Source: Streptomyces colonosanans
GTDB lineage: Bacteria; Actinomycetota; Actinomycetes; Streptomycetales; Streptomycetaceae
Direction of reading: 5' to 3'
NCBI RefSeq assembly: GCF_001866645.1
Contig: NZ_MLYP01000039.1
Coordinates: forward strand, 186,001 to 250,000
Length of the DNA stretch: 64,000 bases
Position 1 is the first letter of the stretch. Every line of letters starts with the position of its first letter. A program made the translations under genes and the position numbers. Shown one piece after another: positions 7,862 to 16,021 of this stretch. Below the pieces are notes generated by a model. The model saw only the letters and a program-made list of their open reading frames with translations, was not told the DNA's origin and did not search any database.

Positions 7862-10387
7862 TTACTCGCCCGGGTGGGCCAGTTCGACGTCGTGGTCGTC
7901 GACGACGCCGCCGGACACGGTCAGCGCGGTGGCCACCGGCGGGTAGCCCGTCGCGATGACGGTGTACTCGCCGCTGTCCAGGTCGGTGAAGGCGTACGCC
8001 CCGTCCGTGCCGGTCGTGGCCGTGCCGACCACATTGCCCGCAGCGTCCACCAGCGTCACGCGGGCGTCCGCGAGGGGGCCGTGCGGAGCCCGTACGACGC
8101 CCTGGACCTGGGCGCCGGCGTCGAGCTCGACCTCGATCCGGGTGACCCCGGTGCCGCCCACCTCGACGGGCAGGGCCCGCGGCCGGAAGCCGGCGGCGTT
8201 CACCGCGACCGTGACGGAGCCCGGCACCATCTCGGTGAAGGAGAAGTCGCCCTGCTCGCCGGTGGTCCCGGTGGCCAGCAGGTCACCGCGCACGTCGGTG
8301 ACGATCACCATCGCGTCCTTGACCGGCCGCGCGGTCCCGGCGGCCCGGACGACACCGCTCAGACCGCTGGTGCCGCTGAGCAGGATGTCGTACGCCACCG
8401 GCTCCGTGTTCACGACGATCGTCGAGGCCTGCGGCTGGAAGCCGTCGGCGGAGGCGATCAGGACGTACGAACCCGCGCCCGGCGCGTCCACCGCGTAGGA
8501 ACCGTCGGCCTGGGCGACCGAGCGGCCCAGCTGCCGTCCCCCGAGGGAGATCAGCGTGACGGCGGCCTGCGGGACCGGCGCGCTCTCGGCGCCGCGGACG
8601 AAGCCGCGGACCGGGACGCCGCCGGACGACGCGGACTCACCCGGCGTGGCCACTGTGGCGACCGCGGCCAGCTTCTGCGTGCCCTCGGGACCGGCCGGGA
8701 CGGACGAGGCGGCGGCCCAGCTCGGGACCGTTTCCTCGACGGGGGTGGAAGCCTCGGCGGTGGCCGTCGGCGCCTTCTGCGGCTCGGACTCGGACGACGC
8801 GGCCTGTGCCAGTGCACCCGACGTCTTCAACGGGACCTCCTTGATGAACAGGGTGATCGCGAAGGCGAGGAACGCCATACCGGCCGCGATCAGGAAGACG
8901 TCCGCGATGCCGTGGCCGTACGCGCTCTCCATGACCGTGCGCAGCGGCGCGGGCAGCTTGTCCATGTCTGGGATGGAGCCGCCGGAACCCGAACCCGAGG
9001 CGAGGTGCGCGTACTTGGGGCCGAGGTCGGTGAGGCCGTCCTGGACGTAGTGCGTGATCCGGTTGGCCATGACCGCGCCGAGCGCGGACACACCCACCGC
9101 ACCGCCGAGGGACCGGAAGAAAGTGACCGTCGAGCTGGCCGAGCCCAGATCGGTGGGCGCCACCTGGTTCTGCGTGCACAGCACCAGGTTCTGCATCATC
9201 ATGCCGACGCCGAGGCCCAGCAGCGCCATGAAGACGGCCACCTTCCAGTAGGCCGTGTCGTAGCGGATCGTGCCCAGCAGACCCAGGCCGGCCGTCACCA
9301 GGACGCCACCGGTGACCAGCCAGGCCTTCCACTTGCCGGTCCGGGTGATGATCTGGCCGGAGACGGTGGAGGAGATGAACAGACCGCCGATCATCGGGAT
9401 CGTCAGCACACCCGACATCGTCGGGGACTTGTCCCGCGCCAGCTGGAAGTACTGGGCGAAGAAGACCGTGCCGGCGAACATCGCGACACCCACGAAGAGC
9501 GAGGCGAGCGACGAGAGGGTGATGGTGCGGTTGCGGAAGAGGCGCAGCGGGATGATCGGCTCGCTGGCCCTGGACTCGACGAGAACGAAGATCGCGCCGA
9601 GGACGATCGCGCCGGCCACCATCGTGTACGACTGCCACGACAGCCAGTCGTACTTGTCACCGGCGAAGGTGATCCAGACCAGCAGCAGGCTGACCGCGGC
9701 GGAGATGAAGAACGCGCCGGCCCAGTCGACCTTCACGTCCCGCTTCACCACGGGCAGGTGCAAGGTCTTCTGCAGCACGATCAGGGCGATGATCGCGAAG
9801 GGCACGCCGACGTAGAAGCACCAGCGCCAGCCGAGCCACGAGGTGTCGGTGATGACGCCGCCGAGCAGCGGGCCACCGACGGTGGCGACGGCGAAGTTGG
9901 CACCGAGGTAGCCGGAGTAACGGCCGCGCTCACGCGGCGAGATCATCGCGGCCATGACGATCTGCGCCAGTGCGGACAGACCGCCGCTGCCGATGCCCTG
10001 GACGACACGGCAGGCGATGAGCATGCCGGGGTTCTGCGACAGACCCGCGGCCATCGAGCCGAGGACGAAGATGACCAGGGCTATCTGGACGAGCGCCTTC
10101 TTGCTGTACAGGTCCGCGAGCTTGCCCCACAGCGGGGTGGTCGCGGTCATGGCCAGCAGCGAGGCGGTGACGACCCAGGTGTAGGCCGACTGGCCACCGC
10201 CGAGGTCACCGATGATGTGCGGCAGCGCGTTGGAGACGATCGTGGACGACAGGATCGCCACGAACATGCCGAGCAGCAGCCCGGAGAGGGCCTTCATGAT
10301 CTGTTGGTGCGTCATCGGAGCACCGTCCGGGGAGCCTCCCCCGTGCTTGGCGTGAGCCCGCACACCGGCTGGTGTGGTCGTTGCCAT
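7862..10387 (-). CDS. DHA2 family MFS transporter with C-terminal carboxypeptidase-regulatory-like repeats
   Basis: An 841-aa fusion. Residues about 30-530 are a 14-helix drug:H+ antiporter-2 transporter. Motif C-like GPLLGG, motif A-like GKLADLYSKK and the QNLVLCTQNQVAP segment are visible. A linker rich in Ala, Ser and Pro follows (about 535-600). Then come three tandem beta-sandwich domains (about 610-690, 690-765, 770-841), each with the ADGSYAVDAPG, EQGDFSFTEMVPG or TDGAYAFTDLDSG pattern. Ordinary DHA2 transporters end near 530. ATG 10387 has an AAGGAAG Shine-Dalgarno. It is the second gene of a marR - MFS - yceI operon, starting 22 bp after marR. Confidence 0.9.
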   Translation of the reverse strand: MATTTPAGVRAHAKHGGGSPDGAPMTHQQIMKALSGLLLGMFVAILSSTIVSNALPHIIGDLGGGQSAYTWVVTASLLAMTATTPLWGKLADLYSKKALVQIALVIFVLGSMAAGLSQNPGMLIACRVVQGIGSGGLSALAQIVMAAMISPRERGRYSGYLGANFAVATVGGPLLGGVITDTSWLGWRWCFYVGVPFAIIALIVLQKTLHLPVVKRDVKVDWAGAFFISAAVSLLLVWITFAGDKYDWLSWQSYTMVAGAIVLGAIFVLVESRASEPIIPLRLFRNRTITLSSLASLFVGVAMFAGTVFFAQYFQLARDKSPTMSGVLTIPMIGGLFISSTVSGQIITRTGKWKAWLVTGGVLVTAGLGLLGTIRYDTAYWKVAVFMALLGLGVGMMMQNLVLCTQNQVAPTDLGSASSTVTFFRSLGGAVGVSALGAVMANRITHYVQDGLTDLGPKYAHLASGSGSGGSIPDMDKLPAPLRTVMESAYGHGIADVFLIAAGMAFLAFAITLFIKEVPLKTSGALAQAASSESEPQKAPTATAEASTPVEETVPSWAAASSVPAGPEGTQKLAAVATVATPGESASSGGVPVRGFVRGAESAPVPQAAVTLISLGGRQLGRSVAQADGSYAVDAPGAGSYVLIASADGFQPQASTIVVNTEPVAYDILLSGTSGLSGVVRAAGTARPVKDAMVIVTDVRGDLLATGTTGEQGDFSFTEMVPGSVTVAVNAAGFRPRALPVEVGGTGVTRIEVELDAGAQVQGVVRAPHGPLADARVTLVDAAGNVVGTATTGTDGAYAFTDLDSGEYTVIATGYPPVATALTVSGGVVDDHDVELAHPGE

Positions 10388-10408
10388 GGGCTTCCTTTTC
10401 TACGTTTC

Positions 10409-10909
10409 TTATGCGGGTGTACGGGTGGTCTGGTCAGCAACGGACTCCGCGGGTGCGACCTGCTCGGGCCGGGGTGTGGAGCGGCAGTCGCCGAAGCTCT
10501 CCCGCAGCCGTGCCATGAGCTGGATGAGCAGGGCGACGTCCTCGTCGCTCCAGTCGCTCAGCCGCTCGGCGAGCAGCTCGGTGACGCGCCGGCTCAGCTC
10601 GTCGAGCTGGGCACAGCCGGGATCCGTCAGGCGCAGGATGCGGGAGCGTTTGTCCGCCGGGTCGGGGAAGCGTTCGATCCAGCCGCGGTCCGCGACGTGG
10701 GCGACATGGCGGCTGGTGACCGACATGTCGACGGAGAGCAGCTCGGCGAGCTTGCTCATGCGCATGTCGCCGTGGCGGCCGAGCAGTGTCAGTACGGCGG
10801 CGGAGCCGCCCGGGCAGTCGGGCGGCAGGATCCGCCCGAGGTCCCTCTTCACGGCTCCGATGGCGCTGAGCTGGCGTGCCAGCTCCTCGTACTGCGCCCG
10901 CGCGGCCAT
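10409..10909 (-). CDS. MarR family transcriptional regulator
   Basis: A 166-aa MarR protein. The winged helix spans about residues 40-105 with recognition helix MSVTSRHVAHVADRGWI and the wing DPADKRSRILRLT. ATG 10909 is preferred over 10912 because the GGGAGG Shine-Dalgarno then has a 4-nt spacer. It heads the operon with the MFS exporter and YceI protein. Two copies of a GTTGC-N5-GCAA palindrome just upstream are the probable operators, so it likely represses its own operon until a drug or lipid-like ligand binds. Confidence 0.9.
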   Translation of the reverse strand: MAARAQYEELARQLSAIGAVKRDLGRILPPDCPGGSAAVLTLLGRHGDMRMSKLAELLSVDMSVTSRHVAHVADRGWIERFPDPADKRSRILRLTDPGCAQLDELSRRVTELLAERLSDWSDEDVALLIQLMARLRESFGDCRSTPRPEQVAPAESVADQTTRTPA

Positions 10910-10925
10910 CATGCCTCCCAGTTTC

Positions 10926-10969
10926 GTTGCTTGAGGCAACCATAAAGAGAGTTGGTTGCTACAGGCAAA
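10926..10969. promoter_or_regulatory. paired MarR operators
   Basis: GTTGCTTGAGGCAAC (10926-10940, perfect palindrome) and GTTGCTACAGGCAAA (10955-10969) are 29 bp apart, about 17 and 46 bp before marR. A third TTGGCAAAGGCAA-like sequence lies near 10997. Binding by the adjacent MarR is inferred. Confidence 0.6.
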
Positions 10970-11219
10970 TAAAACAGAACTGGGCGGACTAAAAACTTGG
11001 CAAAGGCAAGTATTGGCGAACGTAAACATGCAGATGGATGGGGGCGGGGCGGGTGGCATCGGCTGGTCCGGTGCTCGAGGGTGAAGCCGCCCGGGCCGAA
11101 GCGGGCCTGGCAGTGGTGGCCCCGGTGGGTGAGCCCCACCGGGGGGTGCCCACGCGATGCGGCGTCAACGAGGAGCCCGCACTTGGGCAGTTCCCGTGTA
11201 TTCGCTAGGGTCTCGGGCC

Positions 11220-11414
11220 ATGGCTAACACCCAGGGACCCCAGGGCAACTACGACCCCGCGGGCAACACCCAGATGTTCCGCGCCTTCGTCGACGAGGCC
11301 CCGCAGGGCGGCCCGCAGCAGCAGGCTTCGACCGGCCCCCGCATCGGCCTGATCGTCGGTGTTCTCGCCGCCGTCGTGATCGTCGCGGCGGTCGCCTGGC
11401 TCGCGCTGAAGTAA
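11220..11414 (+). CDS. small tail-anchored membrane protein
   Basis: A 64-aa protein with a hydrophilic Gln/Gly/Pro-rich N-terminal half (NYDPAGNTQMFRAFVDEAPQ) and one C-terminal membrane helix (RIGLIVGVLAAVVIVAAVAW). This is a tail-anchor topology with the N-terminus probably in the cytoplasm. The start ATG 11220 is the only one that fits. The function is unknown. Conserved small genes of this sort occur next to the sigN/sigF region in streptomycetes, as far as I recall. Confidence 0.7.
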   Translation: MANTQGPQGNYDPAGNTQMFRAFVDEAPQGGPQQQASTGPRIGLIVGVLAAVVIVAAVAWLALK

Positions 11415-11467
11415 GAAAGAGTGGCGTCGCCCGGCTCACACCGACATGGCGTGGGCGGGGCGAGGCC

Positions 11468-11707
11468 TCATGTCCACTGGACGGACACGTCCCGCGTTTG
11501 GATGCGCACGCCCGACGGCGCGTGCCAGGCGTCGAAGCGTGCCGCCCAGATCTTCGTCGTCGGCGCCCCGCAGGCGATCACCGCCGGCGGCACTTCGGTG
11601 GACCCGATCGTCGCCCGGTCGATTCCGGGTGCCCCGAAGGTCGCCGTGCCCGAACGCGCCGCACTGCCTGCGGTGTCGTGAAGGGCGACGTCCGCCTCTA
11701 TCGCCAC
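11468..11707 (-). CDS. hypothetical protein, 79 aa
   Basis: The minus-strand frame has almost only G or C at third codon positions, as real Streptomyces genes do, while the overlapping plus-strand frames do not. The product has the features TATFGAPGIDRATIGSTEVP, PAVIACGAPTTKIWAARFDA and ends DVSVQWT. It has no signal peptide or helix that I recognise. GTG 11707 is the likely start, but the Shine-Dalgarno is poor, so this may be the 3' end of a decayed longer gene. It lies downstream of sigN on the same strand, behind a hairpin. Confidence 0.5.
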   Translation of the reverse strand: MAIEADVALHDTAGSAARSGTATFGAPGIDRATIGSTEVPPAVIACGAPTTKIWAARFDAWHAPSGVRIQTRDVSVQWT

Positions 11708-11820
11708 TGCTGATCCGTGGCCGCGGGGCACCGGCTCACCCTGTCGAGCAGGGCCGGGCCACCGAGTGGCGTACGAAGGGAAGTTGCCGCCGAAACCACG
11801 TGCGTCCGCCCGGACGTACG

Positions 11821-11860
11821 AAGGCCGTCGAGGTGTCGACCACGACCCCTCGACGGCTTT
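11821..11860. terminator. terminator downstream of the sigN-like gene
   Basis: AAGGCCGTCGAGG and CCTCGACGGCTTT are inverted repeats, about 110 bp after the sigma gene stop. T residues follow on both strands, so it could act in both directions. Confidence 0.6.
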
Positions 11861-11968
11861 CGCAACCACGACACTCGAATCGTTGCGCCCGTGTATCGGA
11901 CGCCCGGTCACGACAGATCCTCCGAGTGAACTGAACTGCTTCGCAGGCCCGTTGGCCCGTCCGGCGGC

Positions 11969-12880
11969 TCAGTCGGAGATCAGGCCCTCCCTCAACTGGG
12001 CCAGCGTGCGGGTCAGTAGCCGGGAGACGTGCATCTGCGAAATGCCGACCTCCTCGCCGATCTGCGACTGCGTCATGTTGGCGAAGAAGCGCAGCATGAT
12101 GATCTGCCGCTCGCGCGGCGGGAGTTTGGCCATGAGTGGCTTGAGGGACTCGCGGTACTCCACGCCCTCCAGCGCGCTGTCCTCGTACCCGAGCCGGTCC
12201 GCGAGCGAACCCTCGTTGCCGTCGTCCTCGGGAGCCGGGGAGTCCAGAGAGGATGCCGTGTACGCGTTGCCGACCGCGAGGCCGTCGACCACGTCCTCCT
12301 CCGACACGCCCAGCACGGAGGCGAGTTCGGGGACCGTCGGGGAGCGGTCCAGCTTCTGGGACAGCTCGTCGCTGGCCTTGGTGAGGGCCAGACGCAGCTC
12401 CTGGAGGCGGCGCGGCACCCGTACCGACCACGACGTGTCCCGGAAGAAGCGCTTGATCTCACCGACGACCGTCGGCATCGCGAACGTCGGGAATTCGACG
12501 CCCCGTTCGCAGTCGAAGCGGTCGATCGCCTTGATCAGCCCGATCGTGCCGACCTGGACGATGTCCTCCATCGGTTCATTGCGGCTGCGGAAGCGGGCGG
12601 CCGCGTAGCGCACGAGCGGGAGGTTCAGCTCGATCAGCGTGTCCCGGACGTAGGCGCGCTCCGGGCTGTTCTCGTCGAGTGCGGCCAGTCGCAGGAAGAG
12701 GGAGCGGGACAGGGTGCGGGTGTCGATGGCTTCGGAGGACGGGAGGGCCGGAGCCTCTGGAGCCGGAGGGATCTCGGCGCTCGGGAGGTCCTGAGGGGCC
12801 TGAAGGCCCGGAAGCACGTCGGTGGCGGAGTCGCTCTGCGTGAGCGTGAGCACCTTCGAGCTGCCCTGGTCTGCGGACAT
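11969..12880 (-). CDS. sigN: RNA polymerase sigma factor, SigB/SigF/SigG family (SigN-like)
   Basis: A 303-aa group 3 sigma factor. Region 2 (about 85-150) includes LPLVRYAAARFRSRNEPMED and VGTIGLIKAIDRFD. Region 3 follows, with WSVRVPRRLQEL. Region 4 (about 255-300) has the helix-turn-helix ANMTQSQIGEEVGISQMHVS. A 70-residue acidic/proline N-terminal tail precedes it. ATG 12880 has a GGGGG Shine-Dalgarno. It lies next to a SigF-like gene on the same strand, the arrangement I recall for S. coelicolor sigN-sigF (SCO4034/SCO4035), hence the name. A SigB-type promoter sequence lies in front of it. The role would be in aerial-hypha and spore development. Confidence 0.85.
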   Translation of the reverse strand: MSADQGSSKVLTLTQSDSATDVLPGLQAPQDLPSAEIPPAPEAPALPSSEAIDTRTLSRSLFLRLAALDENSPERAYVRDTLIELNLPLVRYAAARFRSRNEPMEDIVQVGTIGLIKAIDRFDCERGVEFPTFAMPTVVGEIKRFFRDTSWSVRVPRRLQELRLALTKASDELSQKLDRSPTVPELASVLGVSEEDVVDGLAVGNAYTASSLDSPAPEDDGNEGSLADRLGYEDSALEGVEYRESLKPLMAKLPPRERQIIMLRFFANMTQSQIGEEVGISQMHVSRLLTRTLAQLREGLISD

Positions 12881-12948
12881 GCCACCCCCTTTGGGTCGCG
12901 GGACGGTCGCGGCGGACGCTCCCGTCGGAGGAACGCAGCCTCCACCTG

Positions 12949-12975
12949 AATACCGGCCGCGAGGCTGCGGCAAAC
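12949..12975 (-). promoter_or_regulatory. candidate SigF/SigN-type promoter of the sigN-like gene
   Basis: On the minus strand, GTTTGC (12970-12975) is followed after exactly 15 nt by GGTATT (12949-12954). This agrees with the GTTT-N14-16-GGGTA consensus of SigB-like factors. It is about 69 bp upstream of the ATG. It suggests transcription by this sigma factor itself or by its neighbour. Confidence 0.5.
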
Positions 12976-12994
12976 GCGCTTCCGGAAGGATGTC

Positions 12995-13026
12995 ACATGT
13001 CGGCAACGCGCTGTAGTGACATGTCG
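12995..13026. repeat. repeated ACATGTCG element between the sigma genes
   Basis: ACATGTCG occurs at 12995-13002 and 13019-13026, 24 bp apart and each with a central ACATGT palindrome, in the 245-bp gap between the two sigma genes. It may be a regulator site for the sigN-like gene. Confidence 0.35.
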
Positions 13027-13125
13027 ACACAAGAGAGCCGAATGCGCCCTGGTTGGAGGGGGTCTGATGGTCTTTCAGTGGAGAACTGCCGGGAAAAGCT
13101 GTCGCGGGTGATTCGCTCGCGTGAG

Positions 13126-14109
13126 TTATGCGTCGATCCTGTTTGCGGATCGAAGTCGCGCGAAGCTTCTGGCGAGGAGCCTTGACACATGCATCTGTGA
13201 GACGCCCAGTTCGGCGCTGATCTGTGACTGGGTCAGGTTGCTGTAGTAACGCAGCAGCAGGATCCGCTGCTCCCGCTCGGGCAGTTGGACGAGCAGATGC
13301 CGTACGAGGTCGCGGTGCTCGACTCCGTCGAGCGCGGGATCCTCGTAGCCGAGCCGGTCGAGCAGGCCCGGCAGCCCGTCGCCCTCCTGGGCCGCTTCCA
13401 GCGAGGTGGCGTGGTACGAGCGGCCCGCCTCGATGCAGGACAGCACCTCCTCCTCGGTGATGCGCAGCCGTTCGGCGATCTCGGCGGTGGTGGGGGAGCG
13501 TCCGTGCGCGGTGGTCAGGTCCTCCGTGGCGCTGTTGACCTGCACCCACAGTTCATGCAGCCGCCGCGGGACGTGGACGGTGCGGACGTTGTCGCGGAAG
13601 TAGCGCTTGATCTCGCCGACGACGGTCGGCATCGCGAAGGTCGGGAACTGCACGCCGCGGTCGGGGTCGAAGCGGTCGATGGCGTTGATCAGGCCGATGG
13701 TGCCGACCTGGACGACGTCTTCCATGGGCTCGTTGCGGGAGCGGAAGCGGGCGGCCGCGTAGCGCACGAGCGGGAGATTCGCCTCGATGAGCGCCCCGCG
13801 TACGCGGCAGTGCTCCGGCGTGCCCGGCTCCAGCTCCTTGAGTTGGGTGAAGAGCACCTGTGTGAGAGCCCGGGTGTCGGCGCCACGGCGCTTCCGGGAG
13901 GCGTCCTGAGAGGTGTCCGCGGAGGCGCCCTGAGAGGTGTCCGCGGGGGCGCCCTGAGGGGTGTCCGCGGGGGCGCCCTGAGGGGCGTTCGAAGAGGCGG
14001 TGGCCGGAGCGGATGCCTGGGGCTGTGCGGGAGCCGTGGCGGAGGCCTGGGGTCCGTCGGGAGCCGGGGCCGGAGCCTCGTCCTGGGGCGGCGCACTACT
14101 GGCCGACAC
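13126..14109 (-). CDS. sigF: RNA polymerase sigma factor SigF
   Basis: A 327-aa SigB-family sigma factor. The first 90 residues are Ala/Pro/Gln-rich with imperfect repeats (GAPADTPQ, GAPADTSQ, GASADTSQ). Region 2 has PLVRYAAARFRSRNEPMEDV, region 3 has HVPRRLHELWVQVN, and region 4 ends with SNLTQSQISAELGVSQMHVS and the C-terminus SANRIDA. The Pro/Ala/Gln-rich tail and this ending match what I recall of S. coelicolor SigF, which is needed for spore maturation and pigment. GTG 14109 is preferred over ATG 14169 because AGAGGTGG sits 8 nt before it. It precedes the sigN-like gene on the same strand with a 245-bp gap. Confidence 0.85.
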   Translation of the reverse strand: MSASSAPPQDEAPAPAPDGPQASATAPAQPQASAPATASSNAPQGAPADTPQGAPADTSQGASADTSQDASRKRRGADTRALTQVLFTQLKELEPGTPEHCRVRGALIEANLPLVRYAAARFRSRNEPMEDVVQVGTIGLINAIDRFDPDRGVQFPTFAMPTVVGEIKRYFRDNVRTVHVPRRLHELWVQVNSATEDLTTAHGRSPTTAEIAERLRITEEEVLSCIEAGRSYHATSLEAAQEGDGLPGLLDRLGYEDPALDGVEHRDLVRHLLVQLPEREQRILLLRYYSNLTQSQISAELGVSQMHVSRLLARSFARLRSANRIDA

Positions 14110-14315
14110 GGTCAACGCCACCTCTTCATCCGTCCACACATCCGTCAATGCACCGCCAAAAGCGGTCATAGCATCACAAGAGATGGACACAGTGTGCAAG
14201 TACCGCATAACCCCGTGTTGAAAGAGAGTTGGGGCCTATGACATAGGGGAGCCCCCCACCGGTCCGGTGGAGGGCTCTTCGGGCGGTGTCGCCCGGAATC
14301 GGTGCGCGGTGTCGC

Positions 14316-14609
14316 TCAGATTTCGTAATCGGCGATCACCCATGTGGCGAACTCACGCCACAGCGCGACACCCGCCTGGTGCTTCGGGTGCTCGATGTAC
14401 CGCCCCAGCGCCGCCGCATCGTCGACCGCCGAGTTGATCGCGAAGTCGTACGCGATGGGCCGGTCGCTGATGTTCCAGGCGCACTCCCAGAATCGCAGCT
14501 CGTCGATCTGGTCGCCGAGGGCCTGGAAGGCGCGTACGCCCTCCACCACGCGCGGGTCGTCGCGCTGGACGCCCTCGTTGAGCTTGAAGAGGACCAGGTG
14601 GCGGATCAC
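14316..14609 (-). CDS. Dabb family (stress-responsive A/B barrel) protein
   Basis: A 97-aa ferredoxin-like dimeric alpha/beta-barrel protein. The start IRHLVLFKLNEGVQ and the segments DFAINSAVDDAAALGRYIEH and PKHQAGVA are typical of the Dabb family. GTG 14609 begins the first strand. It has the same orientation as the small membrane protein upstream, with a 46-bp gap. The biochemical role is unknown. Confidence 0.85.
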   Translation of the reverse strand: MIRHLVLFKLNEGVQRDDPRVVEGVRAFQALGDQIDELRFWECAWNISDRPIAYDFAINSAVDDAAALGRYIEHPKHQAGVALWREFATWVIADYEI

Positions 14610-14655
14610 GGGCGCTCCCAGAGGTGTGGCGACAGCCGCCCGGCCGCGGGGAGTC

Positions 14656-14832
14656 TCACTTGGCTCCGTCGGCGACCCACGACATGAAGTGGCCGATGGC
14701 CTTGGCGGCACTCGAAATGCCCTCGAACCCTATCTGCACGTAGCCGGCGGCCTTGGCCGGGTCGGTGATGATTATGTAGAGCACGAAGACGACGATCACG
14801 TACAGCGCGATCTTCTTTCCCTGTACCGCCAC
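14656..14832 (-). CDS. small membrane protein, 58 aa
   Basis: A short minus-strand gene. GTG 14832 leads into a cytoplasmic Lys pair (MAVQGKK), one membrane helix (IALYVIVVFVLYIIITDP) and an amphipathic tail (FEGISSAAKAIGHFMSWVAD). Third codon positions are strongly G/C. It is followed after 46 bp by the Dabb gene. Because it is under 60 aa it is easily missed. I recall similar short proteins in other streptomycetes at this place, but no function. Confidence 0.75.
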   Translation of the reverse strand: MAVQGKKIALYVIVVFVLYIIITDPAKAAGYVQIGFEGISSAAKAIGHFMSWVADGAK

Positions 14833-15262
14833 CGCGGCCTCCCCCCGTCTTCTGTGCCCCGCGGGGCCTGGTTCGCCGGCGGCGAGTGTAACCCGCCCAG
14901 GTGTTCGGGGACTCGCAAATGATCACGTATGCACCATGTCCTCATGCGGTGCGTCCCTTTATGGCCTCCAGGGGTCCCTCCTCGGCCCCTAGGGACCAAT
15001 GGCCCAACGGCCGGGGCCATTCGTCCGCCCGCCGGCGCGGGCGCAGGCGGCAGGATGGGGCTGCCCACCGGATCTGGCAGGAGTCGGGGGGTCGGGGAGA
15101 GGCCCCCACTGCGGGGTCCGCGCCGCGGGCTTGCCCAAGGCGCGGCGCGGGCTTGGGGTCCTCTCCCCACCGGGGAGGCGGTGTGTTCCCCCGCGTCTGC
15201 CTCCCCATCGGTCGCGCCGTTCCCCGTGGCTTCCTCTGTGGCGGACAGGAACCCGGTGAATC

Positions 15263-15310
15263 GGCGGCGCAGGGTGGTGCGTACTATCCGACGCACCACC
15301 CTGCGCCGCC
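15263..15310. repeat. long perfect inverted repeat (20-bp arms, 8-nt loop)
   Basis: Arms at 15263-15282 and 15291-15310 are exact complements around the loop ACTATCCG. It has no T run and no gene within 100 bp on the upstream side. It could be a strong terminator, a recombination target or a structured RNA element. Confidence 0.8.
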
Positions 15311-15336
15311 GGCGCGGGCACATATGCCGAACGCAC

Positions 15337-15366
15337 GAAGGGCCCCGTCTTGTGACGGGGCCCTTC
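15337..15366 (-). terminator. terminator of tRNA-Ser(CGA)
   Basis: GAAGGGCCCCGTC and GACGGGGCCCTTC form a perfect 13-bp stem, 5 nt past the tRNA 3' end. Confidence 0.8.
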
Positions 15367-15371
15367 TTCAG

Positions 15372-15456
15372 CGGTAGCGGAGGGATTTGAACCCTCGGTG
15401 ACTTGCGCCACACTCGCTTTCGAGGCGAGCTCCTTCGGCCGCTCGGACACGCTACC
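15372..15456 (-). tRNA. tRNA-Ser(CGA)
   Basis: The acceptor strands GGTAGCG and CGCTACC pair. The anticodon loop ctCGAaa, a long variable arm and GGTTCAAAT give an 85-nt class II tRNA that reads UCG. CCA is not encoded. Confidence 0.95.
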
Positions 15457-15526
15457 GAGGGAGACCCTACCCCAAGGTGGGCCGTGCTCCGAAATCCGTT
15501 TCCGGGGATCGCCCGGGGTCGGGGGC

Positions 15527-16021
15527 TCAGCGGTTGCGGAAGAAGTCCGTGAGGAGCCGGGCGCACTCGTCGGCGAGCACTCCTTCGATCACCTCCGGGC
15601 GGTGGTTGAGGCGCCGGTCGCGTACCAGGTCCCACAACGACCCGGCGGCGCCGGCCTTCTCGTCGCGCGCGCCGTAGACCACCCGGTCCACCCGGGACTG
15701 CTGCAGCGCGCCCGCGCACATCGTGCAGGGCTCCAGGGTGACGACGAGCGTGCAGCCGGACAGCCGCCACTCGCCGAGTGCCGTTGCGGCCCGGCGGAGC
15801 GCGAGGACCTCCGCGTGGGCCGTCGGGTCGCCCGTCGCCTCGCGCTCGTTGTGGCCGGTGGCGAGCACCGAGCCGTCCGCGGACAGCACCACGGCGCCGA
15901 CCGGCACATCACCGCCCTTGGTGGCGCGACCGGCCTCGTCCAGGGCGAGCCGCATCGCGGCCCGCCACCGGTCGCGTACCGGATCAGCGGTCGGTGTCCT
16001 GTCTTCGATCACCTGGCGCAC
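15527..16021 (-). CDS. tadA: tRNA-specific adenosine(34) deaminase TadA
   Basis: A 164-aa zinc deaminase that converts A34 to inosine in tRNA-Arg(ACG), which is also encoded in this window. His69 and Glu71 (HAEV) and Cys99/Cys102 (PCTMC) are the zinc ligands and proton shuttle. The GTG at 16021 follows the stop TAG of the upstream gene with no gap, so re-initiation is likely. ATG 15955 would give 142 aa but loses the first helix aligned with other TadA proteins. The partner gene upstream encodes the actinobacterial deaminase-associated protein. Confidence 0.92.
   Translation of the reverse strand: MRQVIEDRTPTADPVRDRWRAAMRLALDEAGRATKGGDVPVGAVVLSADGSVLATGHNEREATGDPTAHAEVLALRRAATALGEWRLSGCTLVVTLEPCTMCAGALQQSRVDRVVYGARDEKAGAAGSLWDLVRDRRLNHRPEVIEGVLADECARLLTDFFRNR

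Larger units (their letters stand above)
14833..15371. other. gene-free, hairpin-rich spacer
   Basis: No reading frame has convincing codon bias. It holds a run of inverted repeats: GGTCCCT/AGGGACC near 14974-14997, AATGGCCC/GGGCCATT at about 14998-15021, the large palindrome at 15263-15310 and the tRNA terminator at 15337-15366. The function is unknown. Confidence 0.5.

Noticed and set aside
7622..10945. Plus-strand open frame of about 1100 codons opposite the MFS fusion gene
   Set aside because: It has low-complexity Arg/Gly/Asp-rich translation with no domain; the minus strand carries clear MFS and MarR genes.
14929..15450. Open frames on both strands in the spacer before tRNA-Ser(CGA)
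   Set aside because: They run through the tRNA and terminator and lack third-position bias.
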